Source of the DNA: Oceanicaulis sp052055585
GTDB taxonomy: Bacteria > Pseudomonadota > Alphaproteobacteria > Caulobacterales > Maricaulaceae
Assembly (NCBI RefSeq): GCF_052055585.1
Contig: NZ_CP170485.1
Coordinates: 434,001 to 498,000 of the forward strand
Direction: 5' to 3'
DNA: 64,000 nucleotides
The stretch's first letter is position 1. Every line of letters begins with the position of its first letter. Below, in pieces: positions 13,736 through 22,970 of this stretch. The position numbers and the translations under genes were made by a program. Below the pieces are notes generated by a model. It searched no databases and had not been told where the DNA came from. It was given only the letters and a program-made list of their open reading frames with translations.

Positions 13736-13793
13736 CGGCGGCGCTGGCAGGCGTCTCGCCGTATTCCGAATACCTGCAAGGGACGATCAGACC
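13736..13793 (+). promoter_or_regulatory. Duplicated upstream element with palindrome GTATTCCGAATAC (copy 7)
   Basis: The palindrome lies at 13761-13773, again with its first base exactly 33 bases before the ATG (13794). The block is almost identical to 13224-13281, more alike than the coding regions that follow, which points to recent duplication, gene conversion or selection on the element. Confidence 0.65.
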
Positions 13794-14195
13794 ATGAAAA
13801 CGCTTATCGCGTTGGCTGCGGCCAGCTTCATCACTCCCGGCGCCATGGCTTCAGGCGTCCCGTCACCTGAGGGTGAAAACTATTCCTTCGATACGATCTA
13901 CGTACGCCAGACGCTACACTGTTATGTCCATTTCCTTCCCCATGATGAAGGCTCCCACTCTGGGCCGGTTACGTTTGGGTGTCGTGGTGATGACCCATCG
14001 CCTGGCTTTGAGAATTCGGGCGAGTGGTCGTTGGAAGGAGGGATGGTCTCTGTTGATGTCCCGCAGGCCCTTTGGACCATGCAATTCTCTGATTGTGCGC
14101 AATGGCCGAGCGTCGAAGTCGGTTACACCCTCATGGCTCCTTGCTGGATGATCTCTGAGACAGACGACAAGATCGAGCTCAGACGCGACAGTTAG
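13794..14195 (+). CDS. Secreted Cys-protein array, copy 7
   Basis: A 133-aa exported protein. The ATG at 13794 begins the shared MKTLIALAAASFIT signal peptide; longer in-frame ORF extension upstream runs through the duplicated regulatory block and is rejected. The mature part has VPSPEGENYSFD, the pair CYVHFLPHDEG/FGC, and a degenerate C-terminus SDCAQWPSVEVGYTLMAPCWMIS where the GET step is GYT and the PIQVTRE tail is KIELRRD. This suggests relaxed constraint or altered specificity. Confidence 0.8.
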   Translation: MKTLIALAAASFITPGAMASGVPSPEGENYSFDTIYVRQTLHCYVHFLPHDEGSHSGPVTFGCRGDDPSPGFENSGEWSLEGGMVSVDVPQALWTMQFSDCAQWPSVEVGYTLMAPCWMISETDDKIELRRDS

Positions 14196-14221
14196 AGCCT
14201 TGTTTCAGGACGTTATGTCAG

Positions 14222-14279
14222 CGGCGCAGCTGGCCGTAGCAGCGCCGTATTCCGAATACCCTTAGAGATGGATTTGACC
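14222..14279 (+). promoter_or_regulatory. Diverged upstream element with palindrome GTATTCCGAATAC (copy 8)
   Basis: The palindrome (14247-14259) starts exactly 33 bases before the ATG at 14280, although the flanks have diverged from the other two copies. Conservation of palindrome and spacing despite flank drift argues that the site is functional. Confidence 0.62.
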
Positions 14280-14666
14280 ATGAAAACTCTTATTGCGCTG
14301 GCAGCAGTCAGCTTCATCACGACGGGCGCCATGGCGACGGATGCGCCCTCTCTTGACGGCGAGCGTTACTCGGTTGAGCTGCCCAACTATGGACCGTGTT
14401 TCGTGACCTTCGCGTCTCACTCTCAAGGTGAGACGTCTGGAATGATCTCCATGGCGTGTGGGGAACAAGAGAGCGCTGACCCCGGTCAGTGGGACGATCA
14501 GGATTCAGGGGATTTCTCCATTTATGTTCCTGAAGTGTTTCCACAAAGACTCTGGACGTCTGATTGCGAGTCCTGGCCGAGCATTGAAGTGGGTGAGACG
14601 GTGTCTGACCCGTGCTGGATGACCTCGACCACCGGCGAACCGATCCAGGTTACGCGCGAGCGGTAG
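14280..14666 (+). CDS. Secreted Cys-protein array, copy 8
   Basis: A 128-aa exported protein. The start at 14280 is preferred over an in-frame ATG at 14268 because it aligns with the MKTLIAL signal peptide and the 33-base palindrome spacing of copies 6 and 7. The mature part is compact: APSLDGERYSVELPN, the pair PCFVTF/MACG, and the canonical signature SDCESWPSIEVGETVSDPCWMTS then PIQVTRE. It is the last copy; the next gene is an unrelated outer-membrane protein. Confidence 0.83.
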   Translation: MKTLIALAAVSFITTGAMATDAPSLDGERYSVELPNYGPCFVTFASHSQGETSGMISMACGEQESADPGQWDDQDSGDFSIYVPEVFPQRLWTSDCESWPSIEVGETVSDPCWMTSTTGEPIQVTRER

Positions 14667-14822
14667 ACCTTCACCGCCGTCCCGGCGCTGATTTGCGATT
14701 GCAATGGCCCCTCTTGATGCAGTGTTTCCGTGCAGGTCTGGCTGATGGGCCGGGCCTGCACGAAATCTAAACAGTGAGCGTCGCATAAAGGGTCAAAGAC
14801 CTCGCCGCGTTCAGGATGATCC

Positions 14823-15857
14823 ATGATTTTTCGCGCCTCTGCTCTGGCCATTGTACTGGCTGGAACCACCGCTCCCGCCTTCGCAGACATTCCGGCCGCT
14901 TATCGCAATCTGCTTGAGGAAGCGGATCGGCGCGGGGTAAGCGACGCCTATTTTCAGGAAACCGCGGACATGGTCGCGGTCCTGGTCGAGGGCGGACGCG
15001 CGGCGGTTCATGCCGATGTCATCGCCCATATGCCCGATCGCGCCAGCGCTCTGAGTGACTGGCCGCTGCCAGCGCCGGAACCGCAACCTGCGCCGGAACC
15101 AACCCCTGCGCCCGAGCCTGAACATCGTACGCTTGGCGGTGCGCCCGTGGATCTGGCAGAGGCGCCTGACGGCTCTGGCGGCTGGCTGGCGTCTCCGATC
15201 CGGGCCTTGCAGGGTGAGAACTGGTCCGGGCAGATCCGCGCGGGCGTTCAGGTCGAGGACGGCAATTCCGATCTGGTGGACTTCTCATTCGCGGTTGAGC
15301 TCGACCGGCAATTGCCGCGCGGCTGGCGGGTCGACAACCAGTTTGAATATTTTCTCACCGAGAACGGCGACCGCACCAGCCGTGATAACTGGCTGGTTGA
15401 AAGCCGGGTCTCTCGCGCACTGGAGTCCGGTTTTGGCTATTACGCTGGCGGGTCCTATGAGCGCGACCTGGTCGGCGCTTACGAGCAATCGGCTTTCGCG
15501 ACTGCGGGCGGGGTCTGGCACGCTATCCAGCGAGAGCGGATGAATCTCGAGTTGCGTACGGGCGCCGGTCATCGCTGGCGTGAACGGGCGGGCAGCGGCG
15601 AGATGCTGGAAGACTGGGTGGCGGAAGCCGCGGCTGATTTCAGTTTCCAGATCAGCGAGACCAGCCGGTTTGAATCCAAGACCACAGCCTATGGCGGCGG
15701 CGGGTCCCGACTGGATCAGCGCTTCACGCTGACCAATCGGCTGTTCGGGCACTGGGCGGTGCAAACCGGTTTGCATATCGAGCATGAGTTTGAGACCGAA
15801 CCCGGTTTCGAGCCGACCGATACGCGTCTGGATGTCTCGCTGCTCTATGGGTTCTAG
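14823..15857 (+). CDS. DUF481-type outer-membrane beta-barrel protein
   Basis: A 344-aa exported protein. The signal peptide ends PAFAD. A helical segment (about 25-75) is followed by a proline/glutamate linker (PAPEPQPAPEPTPAPEPE) and a C-terminal ~210-residue domain of alternating beta-strands, with pattern WSGQIRAGVQVEDGNSD and the YdiY/DUF481 layout. It ends in the barrel-type C-terminus LLYGF. The ATG follows a weak purine stretch. The ligand is unknown. It stands downstream of the secreted array, but a functional link is not shown. Confidence 0.78.
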   Translation: MIFRASALAIVLAGTTAPAFADIPAAYRNLLEEADRRGVSDAYFQETADMVAVLVEGGRAAVHADVIAHMPDRASALSDWPLPAPEPQPAPEPTPAPEPEHRTLGGAPVDLAEAPDGSGGWLASPIRALQGENWSGQIRAGVQVEDGNSDLVDFSFAVELDRQLPRGWRVDNQFEYFLTENGDRTSRDNWLVESRVSRALESGFGYYAGGSYERDLVGAYEQSAFATAGGVWHAIQRERMNLELRTGAGHRWRERAGSGEMLEDWVAEAAADFSFQISETSRFESKTTAYGGGGSRLDQRFTLTNRLFGHWAVQTGLHIEHEFETEPGFEPTDTRLDVSLLYGF

Positions 15858-15939
15858 GCCCCGTTATACGAGACAACTTTCACCGCTCCGCGTTTGCCCC
15901 TAGTCTTTTGTGAACGTGCAAAGACACCGGGGGACGCAC

Positions 15940-17919
15940 ATGACACGGCTTCTGACTTTCCTGCTTGCAGGCTCTACCCTCATGGGCGCTTCGGCGTTCG
16001 CCCAGACCGCTGGCGGTCAGTCCGGCTATGACGAAAGCCTTGAGGCCGTCTCGCCAACGGATGAAGCGGTGAGCATTGGTCTGGCGGGTGAAGACCCCGC
16101 AGACATTGCCCGGTACCTCTTGGCTGCAAACGGGGCTGCGGGCGGCGCCCAGCTGTCGCCCGATGGCTCAAAAGCCGCCTTCCGCTGGTCGATCACCGGC
16201 GAGCCTCAGCTCTGGATCATGGATGCCGAGGGCGGCCAGCCCACGCGTCTGACCTATGGCAATGGCATCACCTTCTTCCGCTGGACGCCGGACGGAGAGA
16301 GCCTGATCTATGGCGCGGACAATGACGGCAATGAGCAGGAAGCCTATTTCCGGATCTCGGCGGACGGGCTGAGCGAAGAGCAGGTTTTCCCCGCTGAAGC
16401 CGGCGCGTTCCGGGTGTTTGGCGATTTCGGCGCGGATGGTCAGACCATCGTTTTCGCCTCGACCGCACGCAACAATCTCGATTTCGACATCTACACGGCA
16501 GACCTTGAGACCGGCGAGCGGTCGATGGTCTATGAGGGCTCATACGCCAACTATCCCGGCGCGATCTCGCCCGATGGCCGCTTTGTGACCGTCAGCCAGT
16601 CGCGTGGCGAGGATTCCGATGATCTGGGACTGTTGAACCTTGAGACGGGTGTCTTCACCCGGATTTCTGCGCCGGAGCGGCGCGCCGCCCATGGTTCGGT
16701 GAGCTGGCAGGATGATTCCTCGGGTTTCTATCTCGTCTCCAATCGGGAACGAGAGCACAGCGCGCTCATGCGCTATGACGTCTTCACCAACAGCTTCAGC
16801 ATCGTCGAAAGCGTCGAGCATGATATCGAAAGCGTCGATCTGTGTGGCGAAGCTGACCGGTATCTGATCTGGAGCGTGAATGAGGGCGGCTATTCCCGGC
16901 TTCACGCCAAGGATCTCTCCACGGGTGACATGCTCGAGACGCCGGAGCTGGCCGAAGGCGTCTATGGCGTCAGCTGCACCGATCATTCCAGCCGCGTTCT
17001 GATCAATGTGAACGGCTGGCGCACGCCGGGCGGCTTCCAGCTCTGGGACATGGAGAGCGGGGCGGTGTTTGACACCTTCCAGGCCTCCATGGCGGGGCTC
17101 GATGCAGACCGTCTCGTGCGTCCCGAAGACGTGCGCATCACGGCGCGAGACGGGGTGGAGCTGCAAGGCCTGCTCTATCTGCCCGATGACAGCTCGCGGG
17201 TGGATGATCGTCTGCCGCCGGTTGTGTTCTTCGTGCATGGCGGCCCGACGGGGCAGTCGCGTCCGAACTTTGATGCGGTGGTCCAGTATCATGTGGATCG
17301 CGGCATGGCGGTGTTTGAACCCAATGTACGCGGCTCGACCGGGTTCGGGCACACCTATGTGACCCTGGATGATCAGGAAAACCGCCTTGAATCCATCGCG
17401 GACCTTGTCGACATGCTCAACTGGCTGGGGGAGGACGGTCGCGTGGATGCCGGTCGCGCCGCGGTCGTGGGCGGGTCTTATGGCGGCTATGCGGTGAACG
17501 CGGTGCTGGCGAACTTCCCCGGACACTTCAAGGCCGGCGCGTCGTTATACGGCGTGGCGGACTGGGTGACCGCGCTTGATATCGCCTCTCCGGCCCTGAA
17601 AGCGTCTGACCGGATCGAGTATGGCGACATCACCGAGCAGCGCTGGCGGGACTATTACACCGAGAACTCGCCCATCCGTCAGGCGGACCAGATCAATGTG
17701 CCGGTGCTCTATTCGCACGGCGTCATGGACCCGCGCATTGATATCGCGGAGACCGAGGTGATGGTCCGCACCCTGCGTGAGAATGGCGTGCGGGCGGACT
17801 TCATCCGCATTCCCGATGAAGGGCATGGCTGGCGCAAGCTCTCCAATCAGCTCTTCTATTACCGTCGTCAGGCCGAGTTCCTTGAAGAGGTGCTGGGTCT
17901 GGAGGAAGGCGGTCAATAG
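15940..17919 (+). CDS. S9 family prolyl oligopeptidase, exported
   Basis: A 659-aa exported serine peptidase. The signal peptide (MTRLLTFLLAGSTLMGASAFAQ) fixes the start at 15940 with GGGGGA upstream. Residues ~60-390 form the beta-propeller (repeated SPDG/TPDG elements). The C-terminal alpha/beta-hydrolase domain has VFFVHGGPTGQSRPNF, the nucleophile elbow GGSYGGY, the acid in GVMDPRID and the histidine in DEGHGW. It probably degrades peptides in the periplasm. It is a single gene. Confidence 0.92.
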   Translation: MTRLLTFLLAGSTLMGASAFAQTAGGQSGYDESLEAVSPTDEAVSIGLAGEDPADIARYLLAANGAAGGAQLSPDGSKAAFRWSITGEPQLWIMDAEGGQPTRLTYGNGITFFRWTPDGESLIYGADNDGNEQEAYFRISADGLSEEQVFPAEAGAFRVFGDFGADGQTIVFASTARNNLDFDIYTADLETGERSMVYEGSYANYPGAISPDGRFVTVSQSRGEDSDDLGLLNLETGVFTRISAPERRAAHGSVSWQDDSSGFYLVSNREREHSALMRYDVFTNSFSIVESVEHDIESVDLCGEADRYLIWSVNEGGYSRLHAKDLSTGDMLETPELAEGVYGVSCTDHSSRVLINVNGWRTPGGFQLWDMESGAVFDTFQASMAGLDADRLVRPEDVRITARDGVELQGLLYLPDDSSRVDDRLPPVVFFVHGGPTGQSRPNFDAVVQYHVDRGMAVFEPNVRGSTGFGHTYVTLDDQENRLESIADLVDMLNWLGEDGRVDAGRAAVVGGSYGGYAVNAVLANFPGHFKAGASLYGVADWVTALDIASPALKASDRIEYGDITEQRWRDYYTENSPIRQADQINVPVLYSHGVMDPRIDIAETEVMVRTLRENGVRADFIRIPDEGHGWRKLSNQLFYYRRQAEFLEEVLGLEEGGQ

Positions 17920-17991
17920 CGGGGCGGGACGTCGCTGAGCTTCAGAAAACGGTCGCTTGCTCCAGAGGAAGGCTCAGCGCAAAGATGCGCC

Positions 17992-19233
17992 ATGAGTTCT
18001 GACGCGTCTTCCCCCGCAAAATCCGCCCCTCGCGCCGCCGCCACCGTTTTCATCACGGGCACTGTGGCGATTGATGCGCTGGGCTTTGCGTTGATCATTC
18101 CGGTTCTGCCCAGTCTTCTGATGGAGCTGACGGGCGGCGGTGTCGGCGAGGCGGCGCGCTGGGGCGGCATCGCCACTTTTGTATTCGCGCTGATGCAGTT
18201 CGTCTTCTCGCCCATTATGGGCGGATTGTCCGATCGCTATGGCCGTCGGCCGGTGTTGTTATTGTCCCTGACCGCGCTGATGGTGGACTTTCTCCTGATG
18301 GGGCTCGCCCACGCGTTGATCGTGTTCTTCGTGGCGCGTCTGCTTTCGGGCGTGTTCGCCGCGACTCACTCCACCGCCAACGCCTATATCGCTGACATCT
18401 CGACCCCCGAACAGCGCTCGCGCCGGTTCGGGCTGTTGGGAGCGGCGATGGGGGTCGGGTTCGTGCTAGGGCCCGGACTGGGCGGACTGCTGGGTGAGTT
18501 GAGCCCGCGCGCGCCCTTCTTTGCGGCGGCGGCGCTGGCGGGTGTGAACGCGCTCTATGGCTGGTTCGTTGTGCCTGAATCCCTCAAGCCCGAGAACCGT
18601 CGTCCCTTCTCGTGGAAGCGTTCCAATCCCATCGCCACACTGCTGCGCCTGCGCCGGGCGGAGGGGCTTGGCGTTTTGATATGGGTCTATTTCCTGTCGC
18701 ACCTGGCCGGCTTCGTCTATCCGGCGGTCTGGGCCTATGTGGGCATCGCCAAGTTTGGTTGGACCGAGGGGCAGATCGGCGTGTCGCTGGTCGCCTATGG
18801 CGTGCTGTTCGTGATCTGTCAGGCGGTGATCACACCGTTCCTGATGCCGCGAATCGGCGAACGGCGGGTCATCTGGATCGCCTTTGCGCTGGAGGCTGTC
18901 GCGCTGGTCGGGCTGGCTTTCGCCCCCACACCCTTGGTCCTTTACCTGTGGCTCCTGCCGGCCTTGTTCACGGGCATGGAAGGCCCTGCGCTTCAGAAGG
19001 TGATGACCGAGCGCACCCCGCCCGACGCCCAGGGCGAATTGCAGGGCGGGCTGTCTGGGCTCGGCGCGATCGTGCTGATCCTCAGCCCGCTCTTGTACAC
19101 CCAGCTCTTCTTTGCGTTTCAGCAAGGGGTGGGCGGCGTGGTGTTTCCGGGCGCCCCCTTCGTGCTCGCGGCGCTGTTCAATGTCATCGCGCTCGCCCTG
19201 TTCGTGATGAGACGACGTCAGACGAGCGTCTAG
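17992..19233 (+). CDS. MFS drug-efflux-type transporter (DHA1/TetA-like)
   Basis: A 413-aa protein with 12 predicted membrane helices. The MFS signature between helices 2 and 3 reads GGLSDRYGRRPVLL, and the helix 5 motif is present as GFVLGPGLGGLLGE. The overall sequence resembles the TetA/tetracycline-type DHA1 exporters; the real substrate cannot be read. Its stop overlaps the convergent gluQ stop by 4 bases. Confidence 0.88.
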   Translation: MSSDASSPAKSAPRAAATVFITGTVAIDALGFALIIPVLPSLLMELTGGGVGEAARWGGIATFVFALMQFVFSPIMGGLSDRYGRRPVLLLSLTALMVDFLLMGLAHALIVFFVARLLSGVFAATHSTANAYIADISTPEQRSRRFGLLGAAMGVGFVLGPGLGGLLGELSPRAPFFAAAALAGVNALYGWFVVPESLKPENRRPFSWKRSNPIATLLRLRRAEGLGVLIWVYFLSHLAGFVYPAVWAYVGIAKFGWTEGQIGVSLVAYGVLFVICQAVITPFLMPRIGERRVIWIAFALEAVALVGLAFAPTPLVLYLWLLPALFTGMEGPALQKVMTERTPPDAQGELQGGLSGLGAIVLILSPLLYTQLFFAFQQGVGGVVFPGAPFVLAALFNVIALALFVMRRRQTSV

Positions 19234-20102
19234 AGCCCGACGCGATTGCGCAGGCTTTCGGGCGTCTCTCCCGCTTCCCGCAGCGCGCGCAGGGTGAGCG
19301 ATTGATCGCGCTTGGCGAAGCGCTTGCCGGTTTCATCCAGCATCAGCGGGTGATGGCGATAGACCGGGACCGGCCAACCCATCAGCTCTTGCAACAGGCG
19401 GTGCAGATGGGTGGCGAAATACAGATCCACACCCCGGATCACATGGGTCACGCCCTGTAGCGCGTCATCATGGGTGCAGGCGAGGTGATAGCTCGTGCCT
19501 ACATCCTTGCGCCCCAGGATCACATCGCCCAGCGTTTCAGGCCGGGCGCGCACCTCGCCGGACTCGCCGTCCGGGCCTTCACCGGTTTCGACAAAGCTGA
19601 GACGCTCAAACGCCTCGCCCAGATGATCGCGGCAGGCCTTGATGGAGAGCCGCCAGGAGAAGGCCTCGCCTTGCGCCAGCCGTTCTGCTTCTTCATCCGG
19701 ACTCATAGGCGCTGACGGGCCGGGATAGATCACGCCTTCGGGCCCTTCGCCGGGATGGTGCGGCGCACGGGCGATATCCTCGGCGATTTCGCGCCGTGTC
19801 TTGAAACAGCGATAGACAAGGCCCCTGGCGTGAAGTTGCTCCAACGCCGCGTGATAGTCGGGGAAATGCTCGCTTTGCCGACGCACCGGTTTGGGCCAGT
19901 CACACCCCAGCCAGCGTAAATCCTCAATCACCGCCGCCTCGAACTCGGGCTTGCAGCGCGTGGTGTCGATATCCTCGATCCTCAGAAGGCAGGTCCCGCC
20001 TGCGTCCCGGGCCGCGTCAAACACGGTCATCGCAGAGAAGGCATGCCCCAGATGCAGATAGCCGGTGGGCGAGGGGGCGAAACGGGTGAGGAAGGCGCTC
20101 AT
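19230..20102 (-). CDS. gluQ: Glutamyl-queuosine tRNA(Asp) synthetase
   Basis: A truncated class I aminoacyl-tRNA synthetase paralog that attaches glutamate to queuosine in tRNA(Asp). The HIGH region is RFAPSPTGYLHLGHA at the N-terminus and the KMSKS-like loop is KRFAKRDQSLTL near the C-terminus. The 290-aa length lacks the anticodon-binding domain of GluRS, as expected for GluQ. HVIRGVDLYFATHLHRLLQELMG is a family block. Confidence 0.93.
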   Translation of the reverse strand: MSAFLTRFAPSPTGYLHLGHAFSAMTVFDAARDAGGTCLLRIEDIDTTRCKPEFEAAVIEDLRWLGCDWPKPVRRQSEHFPDYHAALEQLHARGLVYRCFKTRREIAEDIARAPHHPGEGPEGVIYPGPSAPMSPDEEAERLAQGEAFSWRLSIKACRDHLGEAFERLSFVETGEGPDGESGEVRARPETLGDVILGRKDVGTSYHLACTHDDALQGVTHVIRGVDLYFATHLHRLLQELMGWPVPVYRHHPLMLDETGKRFAKRDQSLTLRALREAGETPESLRNRVGL

Positions 20103-20203
20103 GGCGCTTGCATATCATTGTGCTGAAGCGAGTGCGAGACTTGGGGTTTTCCTGATCGACCAGCGCTTTATGATCGCGCGGCATATATCAGAGGGGCTTT
20201 TCC

Positions 20204-20866
20204 ATGATCTTGATCGACGGTCCGCGCATCGCGCCCAAATCGGGGCAGGCGAACAAGCTGGTCATCCTGTTTCATGGCTATGGCTCCAATGGCTCTGATC
20301 TCGCCGGTCTCGCCCAGCACTGGGCCCCGCATTTCCCGGACGTGGCCTGGGCTTCGCCCGATGCGCCTGAACCCGTACCCGGCGCGCCGGGCGGGTATCA
20401 ATGGTTCCCGATCTCCCGGCTTGATCCTGTCGCGATGGAGCAGGGCGTGCGTTCGGCCCACGCTACGGCGGAACAGTTCGTGGCGTCTGAGTTGCGCCGC
20501 TGGGAGGTCGCGCCGGAGAACCTCGTCCTGATCGGGTTCTCGCAAGGCACGATGATGGCGCTGCACACTGCGCTTCGGCGCGAGGTCGCGCCTGCGGGCG
20601 TCATCGGCTATTCGGGCGCCTTGCCGGGGCCGGAACGGCTGAAGTCTGAAATGACCGCCAAGCCGCCGATTATGCTGATCCATGGCGATAGCGATGACGT
20701 GCTGCCGGTGGGCATGACCTTCATGGCGGCGCAGGGCCTGGCCGAGGCCGGCCATGGCGCGCAATTCCATATTTCGCGCGGCATTCCCCACTCCATCGGC
20801 CCGGACGGGCTGGAGCTGGGGCAGCACTTCATTGAGGCGGCGTTGTCGGGCCGTTTGCGCGGCTAG
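20204..20866 (+). CDS. Phospholipase/carboxylesterase family alpha/beta hydrolase
   Basis: A 220-aa cytoplasmic hydrolase. Motifs in order: LFHGYGSNGSDL (oxyanion region), nucleophile GFSQGTMMA, acid in HGDSDDVLP, histidine in GIPHSIGPDG. This is the standard order and length of the YpfH/acyl-protein thioesterase-like esterase family. The ATG has GAGGGGC upstream. Confidence 0.9.
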   Translation: MILIDGPRIAPKSGQANKLVILFHGYGSNGSDLAGLAQHWAPHFPDVAWASPDAPEPVPGAPGGYQWFPISRLDPVAMEQGVRSAHATAEQFVASELRRWEVAPENLVLIGFSQGTMMALHTALRREVAPAGVIGYSGALPGPERLKSEMTAKPPIMLIHGDSDDVLPVGMTFMAAQGLAEAGHGAQFHISRGIPHSIGPDGLELGQHFIEAALSGRLRG

Positions 20867-21075
20867 GCCGACTGTCAAACAAGCGTCGAGCCTGTGTCAT
20901 AGCCATGTCATGCGAACAGGCGTATTGTCCTGTTGTCTCAAGGACCGGGTTGTTGATTCGCTGGATGGATCAGCCCGATGGCTAAGAGGGAGGCGCGTCT
21001 TCACGACGACGCTTGCATATCAGGGGGACATCCTCCTTCAGACGCGCCGCCCGGCGCTCATGTGCGGGGGCGGTC

Positions 21076-21642
21076 ATGCGGGTCTTTAAGGCTGCGCCTG
21101 ATGACCTGAGATGCCTTGTCCTGAACGCGGACTATCAACCGCTGTCCTATTATCCCCTGTCCACCTGGCCCTGGCAGGACGCCATCAAGGCGGCCTTTCT
21201 CGAGCGTGTGGACATTGTCTCTGAATACAATACCGAGATCCGAAGCCCGTCGCGCTCGATCCGCGCGCCTTCGGTGGTGGCCCTGCGCGACTATGTCAGC
21301 CAGGACCGCCCGCCCGCCTTCACGCGCTTCAACGTCTTCCTGCGCGACGGCTTTCGCTGCCAGTATTGCGGCACGGACAAGCTGGATCAGCTGACCTTTG
21401 ACCATGTGGTGCCGCGCGCTTATGGCGGCCGGACCACCTGGGACAATATTGTCGCGGCGTGTGCGCCCTGTAACCTCAAGAAGGGCGGACGCACCCCGCG
21501 TGAGGCCAAGATGCCGCTCCTGCGCGACGCCGACCGGCCCAGCCAGCATATGCTGCAATCACAGGGGCGGCGGTTTCCGCCCAAATACCTGCACGAAAGC
21601 TGGCTCGATTATCTGTATTGGGATGTGGAGCTGGAGGCCTGA
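21076..21642 (+). CDS. HNH endonuclease family protein
   Basis: A 188-aa protein. The N-terminal CLVLNADYQPLSYYPLSTW and the DAIKAAFLERVDIV block are typical of the widespread single-copy HNH proteins of alphaproteobacteria. The HNH domain has zinc cysteines C-x2-C (CQYCG) and C-x2-C (CAPCNLKKGGR) around the catalytic FDHVVPRAYGG and the following Asn. The start at 21076 is chosen because it begins the conserved region. DNA substrate unknown. Confidence 0.9.
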   Translation: MRVFKAAPDDLRCLVLNADYQPLSYYPLSTWPWQDAIKAAFLERVDIVSEYNTEIRSPSRSIRAPSVVALRDYVSQDRPPAFTRFNVFLRDGFRCQYCGTDKLDQLTFDHVVPRAYGGRTTWDNIVAACAPCNLKKGGRTPREAKMPLLRDADRPSQHMLQSQGRRFPPKYLHESWLDYLYWDVELEA

Positions 21643-21680
21643 GCGCCAGCCTTCGGAAAGGCCAGCGCCTGGCAGGGCTC

Positions 21681-22811
21681 TTATTCCTCAGGCGCGCGCA
21701 TCTGCGACAGCGCGCCCTGGATTTGCGGCATGGACATCAGCGTGCTGATCAGCTGGTTGTCGGGGTCAAAGGCGGTGATCAGGTGCAGAAAGCTGCCCAG
21801 GCCATTGCCGCCATTGACCATCACCACATATCCGTCCCCGCTCTCCATATCGTAGAGGGCGAGCGCGTTTTCCGCCCAGTCCGACCCGCCATGGAAGATG
21901 AAGTGCGCATCGTCAAAGCGTGACACGGACCAGCCCAGCGTATGGCCGTTCTCCGGGCATTCGCTCTGATCCTCCAGCATGCAGGGCGCTTCATTGGCGG
22001 TGGACACCTGCTGGGTTCCCCGCGCGCCCGCCATGGGGCCGTTGGCTTCCGCTTCCATCATCCCCAGAAGCAGAGTGGTGTAGTCGCCTGCCGTGACAAA
22101 GAGATTGTCAGCAGCGCCGGGGGCGTAGTCGGCCGACTGGATCTCGCCATACTGGCCGTCATGTCCCATGGGCGTCGTCAGATGCGCGGACGGCGCACCC
22201 TCTGCGCCCAGATAGGCTTCAGCGTGAAGCGGCGCGAACACCCAGGCCTGCATCAGGTCTTCAAACGGCGTATCCATCCGCCGGGCCAGAAATTCGGCCA
22301 GCATTTCATAGGCCGCGCCCGAGTATGAGTAGCCATTCCCCGGATCATAGGTGAAGGCGAGCCGGTCATCATCGTACTGATAGGCCCAGTTCTTCAGGCC
22401 CGTCTGGTGAGACAGGATGATCGCCGGGGTCAGAAGCTCATGGCGCGGGTCATCGGCCAGATCGGGATGGACGTACTCGCTGGAGATCGGTTCATCGAGA
22501 TTGATCTCGCCCGCCGCCGCCAACCGCAAGGTCAGCTCCGCTGTCAGCGTCTTGGCGATCGAGGCGGTATTGAAGAGCGTGTCTTCAGTGACGGGAACGC
22601 CCGGCCCCTGTTCGCCGCCATAGGCCGCCCAGGAGCGCTCTCCATCCTCAATGCGGATGATCGCCAGCCCCGCCGACGGGTAGAGCGTCAACGACTCGTC
22701 GATCAGGGCATCAATATTTGAAGGCCGTTCGACCGGCGGTTCGGCTTGCGCCATCGCGGTCGCAGAGAGCCCGCCCGCAAGCAGGCCGGCAAGAAGAAGG
22801 CGAAAGGTCAT
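21681..22811 (-). CDS. Exported serine hydrolase, beta-lactamase/PBP-like
   Basis: A 376-aa protein with signal peptide (MTFRLLLAGLLAGGLSATAMAQ), which fixes the start at 22811. The SxxK motif is TASIAKT, the YxN-type motif is YSYSGAAYEM, and the third motif is HGGSDW. This arrangement is that of class C beta-lactamase-like serine hydrolases and esterases, most of which are not antibiotic resistance enzymes. Periplasmic. Confidence 0.88.
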   Translation of the reverse strand: MTFRLLLAGLLAGGLSATAMAQAEPPVERPSNIDALIDESLTLYPSAGLAIIRIEDGERSWAAYGGEQGPGVPVTEDTLFNTASIAKTLTAELTLRLAAAGEINLDEPISSEYVHPDLADDPRHELLTPAIILSHQTGLKNWAYQYDDDRLAFTYDPGNGYSYSGAAYEMLAEFLARRMDTPFEDLMQAWVFAPLHAEAYLGAEGAPSAHLTTPMGHDGQYGEIQSADYAPGAADNLFVTAGDYTTLLLGMMEAEANGPMAGARGTQQVSTANEAPCMLEDQSECPENGHTLGWSVSRFDDAHFIFHGGSDWAENALALYDMESGDGYVVMVNGGNGLGSFLHLITAFDPDNQLISTLMSMPQIQGALSQMRAPEE

Positions 22812-22970
22812 GAAGCGTCCCCGTGTGTTTGCGTGTTTGTATGTTGCGGGGGGAAGATGCGCCTCGGGCCTCAATTGGATGCGCCAGCATGGCTTTAGGC
22901 GGTGAAGTCGGGGGCGAGCGGGGATAGGATCGGCCCGAATCTGACGCTCTCAGCACCGGACACAGTTGTC

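Noticed and set aside
16540..17526. 328-codon antisense ORF over the S9 peptidase
   Set aside because: Codon-shadow composition and no conserved pattern.
21681..22811. Antibiotic resistance beta-lactamase
   Set aside because: The motifs fit the broad serine hydrolase/esterase group; nothing specific to antibiotic hydrolysis is visible.
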